A model generated the notes under the pieces. The model had not been told where the DNA came from, did not search any database, and was given only the letters and a program-made list of their open reading frames with translations. Of a stretch of DNA of 12,443 nucleotides, positions 1-5,638 are shown one piece after another. The position numbers and the translations under genes were made by a program. Origin of the DNA: JBDZUZ01 sp040255445 (lineage in GTDB: Bacteria; Planctomycetota; Phycisphaerae; Phycisphaerales; UBA1924); the NCBI GenBank assembly GCA_040255445.1, contig JBDZUZ010000117.1:1-12443 (forward strand), written 5' to 3'. Each line of letters begins with the position of its first letter. Position 1 is the stretch's first letter.

Positions 1-28
1 GGATCAGGTCGTGCCGCGGTGCGTTCGA

Positions 29-78
29 CCACGCCTGAAGGCGTGGCCTACGAGCGGGCAAGCCCGCTGAAGCGGGCT
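29..78. repeat. Double-hairpin intergenic repeat, copy 1
   Basis: Two short hairpins lie side by side. The first (29-46) has the perfect 7-bp stem CCACGCC/GGCGTGG closing a TGAA loop; the second (61-78) has the 7-bp stem AGCCCGC/GCGGGCT, also closing TGAA. The linker contains GCGGGC (54-59 region), which can also pair with the left arm of hairpin 2, so two folds compete. A close copy lies in the same orientation exactly 790 bp downstream (819-868). The form resembles REP/REPIN-type dispersed elements, which in other bacteria are moved by RAYT transposases; no such transposase is in this window. It sits 14 bp past the end of the small ORF at 93-164 and could act as that transcript's 3' end. 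Confidence 0.8.
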
Positions 79-92
79 GGGGATGCGCGGAC

Positions 93-164
93 TCAGAGCG
101 CATCTGGTGGGCGCGTGTACTCGTCGTGCAAGGCGATGAGCGAATTGTGCTCGCCTTCGAGCAT
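93..164 (-). CDS. Mini-ORF (23 codons) overlapping the XRE gene by TGATG; possible truncated partner
   Basis: The stop of the XRE gene (TGA, 166-164) shares its last base with an ATG (164-162), giving TGATG, the usual layout for translationally coupled genes. The ORF encodes 23 residues beginning MLEGEHNSL and ending RPPDAL, acidic and with GC-rich codon third positions like real genes here. It ends 14 bp before the repeat at 29-78. I do not recognise the peptide. In many XRE antitoxin operons the next gene is the toxin or effector; this could be the stump of such a gene cut short by repeat insertion, a genuine microprotein, or a chance ORF. The overlap and codon use favour translation, but its shortness keeps confidence low. 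Confidence 0.3.
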   Translation of the reverse strand: MLEGEHNSLIALHDEYTRPPDAL

Positions 165-550
165 CAGACCGACCAGAGCCGACGCTTCGAGCCGGCGAGG
201 AGTTCGTGGTACGAGCGCTCGACGAGGGCGCGGTAGGTCGCATCATCGACGGCCTGGCTCTCGAGCGCGCTGGTGCCTTGGACCATCCGCGCGATGCGCT
301 CGGCCTTGCGGCGGGCTTCCCGCTCGCGCAGGGTCTCGATGTCGATGGGGTCGAGACCGAGGGGGAGGCCGAGGGCCTGAGCGACGGCGGCGACGGCATC
401 AAGCGCGACGCGGCCGGCCTGGCCGGAGAGGATGCGCTTGATGGTGGGTTCGGAGACGCCGCTGCGGGCGGCGAGGGCGGGGATGGTCATGCCGAGGGCC
501 TCGCGGCGGGCGGCGAGCTGGGCGGAGATGGTGTGGGCCATTGGGACCAT
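164..550 (-). CDS. XRE-family helix-turn-helix regulator, probable antitoxin-type
   Basis: A 128-residue protein with an N-terminal XRE/Cro-type DNA-binding domain (about residues 7-64: QLAARREALGMTIPALAARSG, then the recognition-helix region VSEPTIKRILSG, then a helix VALDAVAAVAQALGL). The C-terminal half (70-128) is a charged helix rich in Arg and Glu followed by a conserved-looking MVQGTSALESQAVD and HELLAGSKRRLW tail, probably for dimer or partner contact. Small size, an overlapping mini-ORF (TGATG at 166-162), a promoter with an inverted repeat over its -35 box, and flanking repeats all suggest a self-repressing antitoxin or small regulator. No recognisable toxin is present. The start is either ATG at 550, which coincides with the predicted transcription start (leaderless), or ATG at 541 (starting MAHTIS); neither has a Shine-Dalgarno sequence. 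Domain call is firm; the antitoxin role is inferred from context. Confidence 0.85.
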   Translation of the reverse strand: MVPMAHTISAQLAARREALGMTIPALAARSGVSEPTIKRILSGQAGRVALDAVAAVAQALGLPLGLDPIDIETLREREARRKAERIARMVQGTSALESQAVDDATYRALVERSYHELLAGSKRRLWSV

Positions 551-556
551 GATCGG

Positions 557-584
557 ATCGTATATGACCCGATTTTGATGTCAA
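557..584 (-). promoter_or_regulatory. Sigma70-type promoter of the XRE gene
   Basis: On the minus strand a perfect -35 TTGACA (584-579) is followed, after 16 bp, by TACGAT (562-557), a 4/6 match to the -10 consensus. Transcription would begin near 550, exactly at the first ATG of the XRE gene, implying a leaderless or nearly leaderless message. The local AT content is much higher than in the surrounding DNA. Confidence 0.6.
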
Positions 585-591
585 ACGGGTC
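566..591. promoter_or_regulatory. Inverted repeat, probable operator for the XRE regulator
   Basis: A 12-bp core palindrome TTTGA-N2-TCAAA (574-585) is flanked by GACCCG (566-571) and CGGGTC (586-591), themselves inverted; the two outer arms are offset by 2 bp relative to the core. The core contains the -35 box TTGACA, so a bound dimer would block RNA polymerase. This position is typical of autoregulated XRE repressors; binding by the adjacent protein is inferred. Confidence 0.55.
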
Positions 592-658
592 TTTAACGAG
601 CTCATTGAGCTGAATGTTCGTACCTTGACCGGTTGGGCGAGGTGATGGGCCGGGGGCG

Positions 659-668
659 NNNNNNNNNN
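659..668. other. Assembly gap (10 Ns)
   Basis: Ten consecutive Ns mark a scaffold join whose true length is unknown. The gap sits directly before a tract of long G runs (702-737) and between two copies of a repeat, both of which commonly break assemblies. The order of the left 658 bases relative to the rest rests on scaffolding alone. Confidence 0.98.
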
Positions 669-701
669 GTATGGGGCACGTTGGGGTGAAGGTTGGTGCG
701 T

Positions 702-737
702 GGGCGGGTGGGGGGGGGTGGGGGGGCGGGGGCGGGG
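702..737 (+). repeat. G-run tract with G-quadruplex potential
   Basis: Within 36 bases every base but four is G: runs of 3, 3, 9, 7, 5 and 4 G separated by single C or T bases. This satisfies the simple four-run G-quadruplex pattern several times over. Shorter G runs continue on both sides (671-765). It lies in non-coding DNA next to the assembly gap. No polypeptide in any frame here looks real. Confidence 0.75.
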
Positions 738-818
738 ATGGCCGGAAGGGGTGGGGAAAGGCCGTTGAAACGGGCTCGCGGGATTGCCGCGGGTCGGGTT
801 GTGCAGCGGCGCCTTCAA

Positions 819-868
819 CTACACCTGAAGGCGTGGCCTACAAGCGAGCAAGCCCGCTGAAGCGGGCT
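819..868. repeat. Double-hairpin intergenic repeat, copy 2
   Basis: Base-for-base counterpart of the copy at 29-78 (offset 790), in the same orientation. Hairpin 2 (851-868, AGCCCGC-TGAA-GCGGGCT) is unchanged. Hairpin 1 (819-836) is decayed: its left arm reads CTACACC against GGCGTGG, leaving one mismatch and one G-T pair. The linker has also changed from GAGCGGGCA to AAGCGAGCA, which removes the alternative pairing present in copy 1. Similarity extends about 8-10 bp leftward (811-818 against 21-28). Confidence 0.78.
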
Positions 869-996
869 GACGCGGCGGCGGTCGTTGCGGGGTGTCGTGA
901 GCGCATCGTCGTTGACGAACGGTGATCGGGGGATGTTGATGCAACTGCACGCTCGGACGGTGCTGCCGACCACAGCACGCTCGGACGCCTGGGAGG

Positions 997-1060
997 CACC
1001 GAGATCCGCCCGTCGGCGCTGTTGCCGCGAGCGGGGTGGCGGATCGGGCTGATCTCGGTG
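997..1060. repeat. Long imperfect inverted repeat 3' of the L,D-transpeptidase gene
   Basis: CACCGAGATCcGCCCG (997-1012) pairs with CGGGCtGATCTCGGTG (1045-1060), 15 of 16 positions matching around a 32-base loop. An alternative pairing exists: GATCCGCC (1003-1010) with GGCGGATC (1038-1045), sharing the same left arm. It lies 30-93 bp beyond the stop of the minus-strand transpeptidase gene, so it may form the 3' end of that transcript, but no T tract follows on either strand. Confidence 0.5.
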
Positions 1061-1089
1061 GCACGTCGGGGCACGTCGTTGCGCGTTGA

Positions 1090-1698
1090 TCAGGCAACTG
1101 GGTCGATGACGACGGGGGTTCCGACGTCGACGGCGTTGAACACTTCGATCGCCGCGGCGTTGCTGAGGCGGATGCAGCCGTGGGAGGCGGGGGTGCCGAG
1201 CTTTGCCTCGTCGTTGGTGCCGTGGATGTAGATGTAGCGGCGTTTGGAGTCGATCACGCGGCCGGCGGCATCAACGCCGTGGTTCACGCCGGGCTCGAGG
1301 CCGGTGAGCCAGAGGATGCGGGTGAGGACGAGGTCTTCGGGGGTGTGCTGTCCGGGCTGCCAGACCTGGCCGGTGGGCTGGCGGGACTTGAGCACCGCGC
1401 CCGAGGGCAGGCCGCCGCCGTGTTTCTCGTCGATCGTGTGCCAGCCGGGCGGGGTCATGTAGGAGCCTTCGAGATTGCCGATGCCGTTCGCGGCGGTCGA
1501 GCAGGGGTAGCCGGGGTGGGGCTGGCCGTGGCCGGAAGGGGTGGAGTGAGAGACGCCATCGGGCCCGATCGCGCGGCCGGCCTCGATCATCCAGAGCCGC
1601 TGGCGGGGGACGGAGATGTAGATGCCGCGGTCAGCGCCGACCCACTCGCTCCATCCGACGCGATCAAGGTCCGCTTGTTGTATATCGCGTGTCGGCAA
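1090..1698 (-). CDS. L,D-transpeptidase, YkuD (ErfK/YbiS) family
   Basis: A 202-residue protein with the YkuD catalytic signature near its C-terminus: conserved His in IYIHGTNDE (His159) and, 13 residues on, SHGCIRLS (172-179) with nucleophile Cys175. Family members cross-link peptidoglycan through 3-3 bonds or attach proteins to it via an acyl-enzyme on the Cys, using carbapenem-sensitive chemistry. The chain is essentially one catalytic domain, with IYISVPRQRLWMIEAGRAI (about 26-44) as its opening strands. The TTG start at 1698 is supported by GAGG at 1709-1706, seven bases upstream; no ATG gives a better start. Oddly there is no signal peptide or hydrophobic N-terminus, although the substrate is extracytoplasmic, and extending the frame upstream adds only Arg-rich sequence. 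It is divergent from mutS with 125 bp between. Family assignment is firm; cellular location is uncertain. Confidence 0.9.
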   Translation of the reverse strand: MPTRDIQQADLDRVGWSEWVGADRGIYISVPRQRLWMIEAGRAIGPDGVSHSTPSGHGQPHPGYPCSTAANGIGNLEGSYMTPPGWHTIDEKHGGGLPSGAVLKSRQPTGQVWQPGQHTPEDLVLTRILWLTGLEPGVNHGVDAAGRVIDSKRRYIYIHGTNDEAKLGTPASHGCIRLSNAAAIEVFNAVDVGTPVVIDPVA

Positions 1699-1705
1699 CG
1701 ACTTA

Positions 1706-1709
1706 CCTC
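1706..1709 (-). promoter_or_regulatory. Ribosome binding site fixing the TTG start of the L,D-transpeptidase
   Basis: GAGG on the minus strand, seven bases before TTG at 1698. It is the main evidence for this non-ATG start. Confidence 0.55.
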
Positions 1710-1823
1710 GCGTGAACGGCGAATGACGGCGACGGCTCTTGGACCCATCACGGCCCCCACCGCCGCGGCGGTTCTCGGGCCCGCCGCAACACCATATTGC
1801 CGCCCGCTATCGTGTGCCCTTCC

Positions 1824-4610
1824 ATGGCCCAGACCCCGGACAAGCCCGCTCCGAAAACGCCCGCGATGCAGCAGTACGCCCGCTTCAAGGAGCGGCACCC
1901 CGACTGTGTGCTGCTCTTCCGCATGGGCGATTTCTACGAGATGTTCGATGAGGACGCGGTCACGGTCAGCAAGGCTCTGGGCCTGACGCTGACACAACGG
2001 ACCGCCGGGCAGCCAATGGCGGGCGTGCCGTACCACCAGCTCGATACCTATCTGAAGAAGCTGATCGCGCAGGGGTTCCGCGTTGCGGTGTGCGAGCAGT
2101 TGCAGGATGCGAGCCAGGCGAAGGGCGTTGTGCCGCGGGCGGTGACGCGGGTGCTCACGCCGGGGACGCTGGTCGATGATTCGCTGATCGAGGGCGAGTC
2201 CATCGGGACGCTCGCCGCGGCGTTCTTCACGGGGTCGGGCGATGAGGCGCCGGCGTCGTGCGCGGTGATGGAAGTCTCGACGGGCGACTTCGTGGTGCTC
2301 GATGCGGACCACGACACGATCGCGGATGAATTGCTGCGGCGCGGCGTGCGCGAACTGCTCTACGCATCGACGGCGGATGGCAAGGCCCCGCCGCGGGTCG
2401 AGCGGATTCTCAAGCGGCTGCAGATCTCGGGGACGCCGCGGCCGGCGTGGCACTTCCGGCCGCAGGAGGCGATCGAGGCGGTCCGCAAGCACTTCGGTGT
2501 GACGACGCTGGCGGGGTTCGGGCTCGCCGATGATGACCCCGCGGCGGTGCCGGCGGGCGCGATCATCCGCTACCTGCTCGAGACGCAGACGATCAGCGAG
2601 GAAGATCTCGCGGGCGTCGAGGGGTTGACGGTCGCGAAGGCGACCTTGGCGCATATCCGCCCGCCGCGGCGGGAGCACAGCGAGGCGGCGTGCACGATTG
2701 ATGCGGTGAGCCTGCGGTCGCTGGAGATCGAGCGGACCATCCGGCCGGGGCCGACGCCGACGGATGGGTCGCTCCTGGGCGTGTTCATCGGGTCGAGCGT
2801 GTCGCGGGGGGTGTGCCGCACGGCGATGGGCAAGCGGCTGGTGCGGGACTGGCTGTGCCGGCCGCTGCGGGATGCCGCGGCGATCCGGGCGCGGCAGCGG
2901 ATCGTGGCGACGTTCATCGAGGATCGGTCGCTGGCGCAGCAGTGCGCGGTGAAGCTCGATGGTGTGCAGGACATCGCGCGGATCGCGGGGCGGCTGGCGA
3001 TGGGGCGTGCGGGGCCGCGGGACATGGTGGGGCTGGCGAAGTCGCTGGATGCGGCGTGTGTGCTGGCGCAGGTGCTGGAGGGGGCGCCCGCGCTCGCGGG
3101 TGTGCGTGATGCGCTGCAGGCGGCGGCGGAGAAGGCGAGGCCGGTCGCCGCGGCGGTGATCGCCGGGTGTGTGGAAGATCCGCCGGCGCTGGCGCGGGAT
3201 GGCGGGATCTTCAGGGACGGGCACGATGTAGCGCTCGATGAAGCCCGGCTGTTGCAGCGCGATGCCGGCGCGTGGCTGGGCGAGTATCAGCGGCGGCTGA
3301 TCGAGAAGCACGGGCTGCCGAATCTGAAGGTGGGTTTCAACAAGGTCTTCGGGTACTACATCGAATTGCCCGCCGCGCAGGCGCGGCAGGCGCCCAATGA
3401 ATTGATCCGGAAGCAGACGCTCAAGAACGCGGAGCGGTACACGACGCCCGAGCTGCGCGAGTTCGAGGCGAAGGTGACGACGGCGGAGTCTCGGGCGCTG
3501 GACCGGGAGCGCGAGCTGTTCAGCGCGCTGTGCGAGGAGGCGCTCAAGGTTGTCGAGCACATCGGGCGGGTGAGCGATGAGGTCGCGAAGCTCGATGTGC
3601 TGCTGGGCTTTGCGGATAAGGCATCGCGGCGGGGCTGGACGCGGCCGGAGATCGCGGATGAACCGGTGCTGCGGATCAAGCAGGGTCGGCACCCGGTGCT
3701 GGATGAGTCGCTGGGGTCGAACTTCGTTCCCAATGATGTGGAGTTGGGAGTCAGCGGTGCGATCGACGATGAGGCGGAGAGCGGCAGAAAGGCCGGAAGC
3801 GGCCCCACGCTCGCGCTCATCACCGGCCCCAACATGGCGGGTAAGAGCACGTACATCCGGCAGACCGCGCTGCTGACACTGCTCGCGCACACGGGCTCGT
3901 TCATCCCCGCGGAGTCCGCGACGATCGGTGTCACTGACCGCATCTTCACGCGCATCGGCGCCGACGATGCGTTGCACGCGGGGCAGTCGACTTTCATGGT
4001 CGAGATGATCGAGACGGCGAACATTCTCAACCACGCGACGGCGCGGAGCCTTGTGGTGCTCGACGAGATCGGGCGCGGCACGAGCACGCTCGACGGTCTC
4101 TCGCTGGCGTGGGCGATCGCGGAGTTTCTCGCGAAGGACGATGCCCCGCGGACACTCTTTGCCACGCACTACCACGAGCTGACCGATCTCGAAGAACGCC
4201 ACTCGGGGAAGGTGCGGAACCTGCATGTTGAGGTCCGCGAGTGGCCGCCGGGTGATCCTTCCGCGCAGATCGTGTTTCTGCACCGGATCCTGCCGGGGCG
4301 GACGGATCAGTCCTACGGCGTACACGTGGCGCGGCTCGCGGGGATCCCGGCGAATGTGATCACGCGGGCGCGGGAGATTTTGGGCTCGCTGGCGGTGCAT
4401 CACGGCCCGGCCGCGGCGGTGCCGGAGCCGGCGAAGCCGGAGTCATTAGGCAAGGGCGCGAAGGACCGGGCGGGCCAGCTCGCGCTCTTCACCGAGTACA
4501 TGAAGCATCCCGCCGTCGACGCTTTGCAGAAACTCAAGCTCGATGAGCTCACCCCGCTGCAGGCGTTCGATGTCCTGCGGCAGCTCAAGGAATCGGCGAA
4601 GGACGGGTGA
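1824..4610 (+). CDS. mutS: DNA mismatch repair protein MutS
   Basis: A complete 928-residue MutS, which binds base mispairs and small loops and, through ATP-driven sliding, recruits MutL. All domains are visible: the N-terminal mismatch-recognition domain with Phe37-Tyr-Glu39 (the Phe-x-Glu wedge, in MGDFYEMF), connector (about 140-270), lever and clamp (about 285-600, with NLKVGFNKVFGYYIE), and the ATPase with Walker A GPNMAGKST (668-676), Walker B LVVLDE (743-748) and the following IGRGTSTLDG signature. The HYHELTDLE region and a C-terminal tail (LFTEYMKHPAVDALQKL) complete it. A short acidic insertion (about 650, DDEAESGRKAGSG) precedes the Walker A strand. I chose ATG at 1824 because homology begins soon after (MQQYARFKERHPD) and upstream TTG/GTG codons at 1797 and 1812 add nothing conserved; no clear Shine-Dalgarno is seen. 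It stands alone, divergent from the transpeptidase gene. Confidence 0.97.
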   Translation: MAQTPDKPAPKTPAMQQYARFKERHPDCVLLFRMGDFYEMFDEDAVTVSKALGLTLTQRTAGQPMAGVPYHQLDTYLKKLIAQGFRVAVCEQLQDASQAKGVVPRAVTRVLTPGTLVDDSLIEGESIGTLAAAFFTGSGDEAPASCAVMEVSTGDFVVLDADHDTIADELLRRGVRELLYASTADGKAPPRVERILKRLQISGTPRPAWHFRPQEAIEAVRKHFGVTTLAGFGLADDDPAAVPAGAIIRYLLETQTISEEDLAGVEGLTVAKATLAHIRPPRREHSEAACTIDAVSLRSLEIERTIRPGPTPTDGSLLGVFIGSSVSRGVCRTAMGKRLVRDWLCRPLRDAAAIRARQRIVATFIEDRSLAQQCAVKLDGVQDIARIAGRLAMGRAGPRDMVGLAKSLDAACVLAQVLEGAPALAGVRDALQAAAEKARPVAAAVIAGCVEDPPALARDGGIFRDGHDVALDEARLLQRDAGAWLGEYQRRLIEKHGLPNLKVGFNKVFGYYIELPAAQARQAPNELIRKQTLKNAERYTTPELREFEAKVTTAESRALDRERELFSALCEEALKVVEHIGRVSDEVAKLDVLLGFADKASRRGWTRPEIADEPVLRIKQGRHPVLDESLGSNFVPNDVELGVSGAIDDEAESGRKAGSGPTLALITGPNMAGKSTYIRQTALLTLLAHTGSFIPAESATIGVTDRIFTRIGADDALHAGQSTFMVEMIETANILNHATARSLVVLDEIGRGTSTLDGLSLAWAIAEFLAKDDAPRTLFATHYHELTDLEERHSGKVRNLHVEVREWPPGDPSAQIVFLHRILPGRTDQSYGVHVARLAGIPANVITRAREILGSLAVHHGPAAAVPEPAKPESLGKGAKDRAGQLALFTEYMKHPAVDALQKLKLDELTPLQAFDVLRQLKESAKDG

Positions 4611-4627
4611 GCGAACCTGTGCGTGAC

Positions 4628-4645
4628 GCCGCGGCCGGCCGCGGC
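4628..4645. terminator. Perfect 18-bp palindrome after mutS
   Basis: GCCGCGGCC immediately followed by its reverse complement GGCCGCGGC, 18 bp beyond the mutS stop; after one mismatch on each side, TGA/TCA extends it to 26 bp. There is no spacer loop and no T tract, so as RNA it would be a rigid GC-only stem. It may stabilise the mutS 3' end or assist Rho-type termination; it could also be a protein-binding palindrome. Confidence 0.4.
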
Positions 4646-4722
4646 ATCAGAGTGTGTCCGCTTTGGCGGGCATCAACTTCTCAGTACACAACCCGGCGTT
4701 CCCGCCGCGTACCCCGATCGAT

Positions 4723-4726
4723 GGAG
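4723..4726 (+). promoter_or_regulatory. Ribosome binding site of the thioredoxin-like gene
   Basis: GGAG five bases before ATG at 4732. It favours this start over the GTG at 4654, which lacks such a site and would add 26 residues with no domain content. Confidence 0.55.
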
Positions 4727-4731
4727 ACCGC

Positions 4732-5304
4732 ATGCTGTCACCCGACTTCCTCCGCACCAAGTTCGCCGCCGCGCTCCCGTACAACGCCTATGTCGCGACG
4801 GGCAGCGCGGATCAGCAGGCATCATGGCGAAGGTTCCACGAGAAGGTCCGCCTGGCCGAGCCGCAGCGGGCGGTGATCAAGGCCTTCCAGCGGCGGCTGA
4901 ACGTCCTGGTGAGTTCGGGGATGTGGTGCGGCGACTGCGTGCAGCAGGTGCCCATGCTTGACCACATCGCGGTGGAGAACCCCGAGTTCGTGCAACTGCG
5001 GCTGGTCGACCGCGATCAGCACGCGGACCTGGCCGAGCAGGTCCGGATCTGCGGCGGGCTGCGGGTGCCGACGGTGATCTTCCTGAACGAGGACTTCGAC
5101 TTCATCGGGCTGTACGGCGACCAGACCCTGTCGCGGTTCCGGGCCAAGGCGGCGCGGTCGCTGGGGGCTTCGTGCCCGCTTCCGGGGGCGGATGTCCCGC
5201 CCGACGAGATCGCGGCGACGCTTCAGGACTGGGTGGACCAGTTCGAGCGGGCCCACCTGCTGGTGCGACTGAGCGCCAAGCTCCGGGAGCGGCACGGGGA
5301 CTGA
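4732..5304 (+). CDS. Thioredoxin-like family protein (WCGDC)
   Basis: A 190-residue soluble protein with a thioredoxin fold in its central part: strand RLNVLVSSG, then the redox motif Trp65-Cys66-Gly67-Asp68-Cys69 at a helix start, and the cis-proline loop GLRVPTVIF (Pro113). The WCGDC motif, in place of WCGPC, is typical of the Thioredoxin_9-type group, cytosolic proteins whose substrates are mostly unknown. About 55 residues precede the fold (including FHEKVRLAEPQRAVIKAFQRR), and a helical tail follows it. Cys107 near the cis-Pro loop and Cys148 are extra cysteines. No signal peptide or membrane segment is seen. It follows mutS in the same direction after 121 bp containing a palindrome, so co-transcription is possible but not shown. 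Thiol-disulphide exchange is inferred from the motif. Confidence 0.88.
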   Translation: MLSPDFLRTKFAAALPYNAYVATGSADQQASWRRFHEKVRLAEPQRAVIKAFQRRLNVLVSSGMWCGDCVQQVPMLDHIAVENPEFVQLRLVDRDQHADLAEQVRICGGLRVPTVIFLNEDFDFIGLYGDQTLSRFRAKAARSLGASCPLPGADVPPDEIAATLQDWVDQFERAHLLVRLSAKLRERHGD

Positions 5305-5319
5305 TCGGCGAGCGGACAG

Positions 5320-5335
5320 CGGCGGGCCCCCGCCG
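5320..5335. terminator. GC-only hairpin after the thioredoxin-like gene
   Basis: CGGCGGG-CC-CCCGCCG begins 16 bp after the stop codon. The stem is seven G-C pairs with a two-base loop (in practice a slightly shorter stem with a larger loop). No T tract follows, so it is at best a weak or Rho-assisted terminator. Confidence 0.35.
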
Positions 5336-5558
5336 GGACGGCCGGTACACCCGCGGGGTCTGGACGACCGATAGAACTCCAAAGTGCGGTGTGGGAGCGT
5401 CCGAGAACGATAAAATCCCCTGCACTAGGACTCGGAATCATCCATCTGCCTGTTCGCGCGGTATATCTCCGTAACGCGGCTCGGGGAGCAAGACGAACCA
5501 ACCCCGCGACCGATCCGGTTCAGCGTCGTTTCCGCCGATGCTCCGGACTCCATCCTGC

Positions 5559-5600
5559 CCGTTCGTTTCCCCCCGCGGCCATGGTGGCCGGGGTGAACGG
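5559..5600 (+). other. Strong stem-loop in the leader of the first PEP-CTERM gene
   Basis: CCGTTC (5559-5564) pairs with GAACGG (5595-5600), CCCC (5571-5574) with GGGG (5590-5593), and GGCCA (5577-5581) with TGGCC (5585-5589) around a TGG loop. Ten bases further on comes a T run (5612-5616, GCTTTTTCC). The order hairpin, short spacer, T run, start codon could be an attenuator-like element, or the hairpin could simply protect the mRNA. I do not recognise a known riboswitch class. Confidence 0.4.
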
Positions 5601-5627
5601 AGCGAAGGAGCTTTTTCCGGTTCGTTT

Positions 5628-5638
5628 GGGAGAGAGAG
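5628..5638 (+). promoter_or_regulatory. Purine-rich ribosome binding element shared by PEP-CTERM genes
   Basis: GGGAGAGAGAG lies directly before ATG at 5639, with GGAG at 5629-5632 serving as the Shine-Dalgarno. The same 11-mer occurs at 6469-6479 before the second PEP-CTERM gene, three bases further from its ATG. Confidence 0.5.

Larger units (their letters stand above)
592..1089. other. Non-coding stretch without a credible gene
   Basis: Open frames here give low-complexity Gly/Arg/Pro translations and no recognisable domain. Apart from the gap, the G-run tract, repeat copy 2 and the inverted repeat at 997-1060, the only structure I see is a 13-bp direct repeat, GCACGCTCGGACG, at 947-959 and 975-987. 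Confidence 0.6.
5305..5638. promoter_or_regulatory. Intergenic region with probable promoter and long leader of the first PEP-CTERM gene
   Basis: This 334-bp stretch holds no credible gene. TAAAAT at 5411-5416 is a 5/6 match to a -10 box in the most AT-rich local sequence, but no good -35 lies 16-18 bp before it; GAACT (5374-5378) with CGTC (5398-5401) resembles an ECF-type pair, though its 19-bp spacing is too long. TATATC at 5462-5467 is a second candidate -10. Either would give a leader of about 165-220 bases, ending in the hairpin at 5559-5600 and a purine-rich ribosome binding site. Confidence 0.4.

Noticed and set aside
19..613. Plus-strand frames opposite the XRE gene
   Set aside because: They give Gly/Arg-rich or Asp/Gly-rich translations without motifs, antisense to a clear HTH protein with its own promoter.
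29..868. The two double-hairpin repeats as a CRISPR array
   Set aside because: There are only two copies, 790 bp apart, with internal hairpins and a gene between; no regular spacers exist.
29..868. An insertion sequence or transposon delimited by the repeats
   Set aside because: The copies are direct, not inverted, and no transposase or recombinase is encoded between them.
1587..4403. A 938-codon open frame on the minus strand across mutS
   Set aside because: It is antisense to an unmistakable MutS; its translation is Arg/His/Pro-rich with no domain, the usual shadow of GC-rich codon use.
4654..4731. A longer GTG start for the thioredoxin-like protein
   Set aside because: The extra 26 residues lack conserved features and the GTG has no ribosome binding site, whereas ATG 4732 does.
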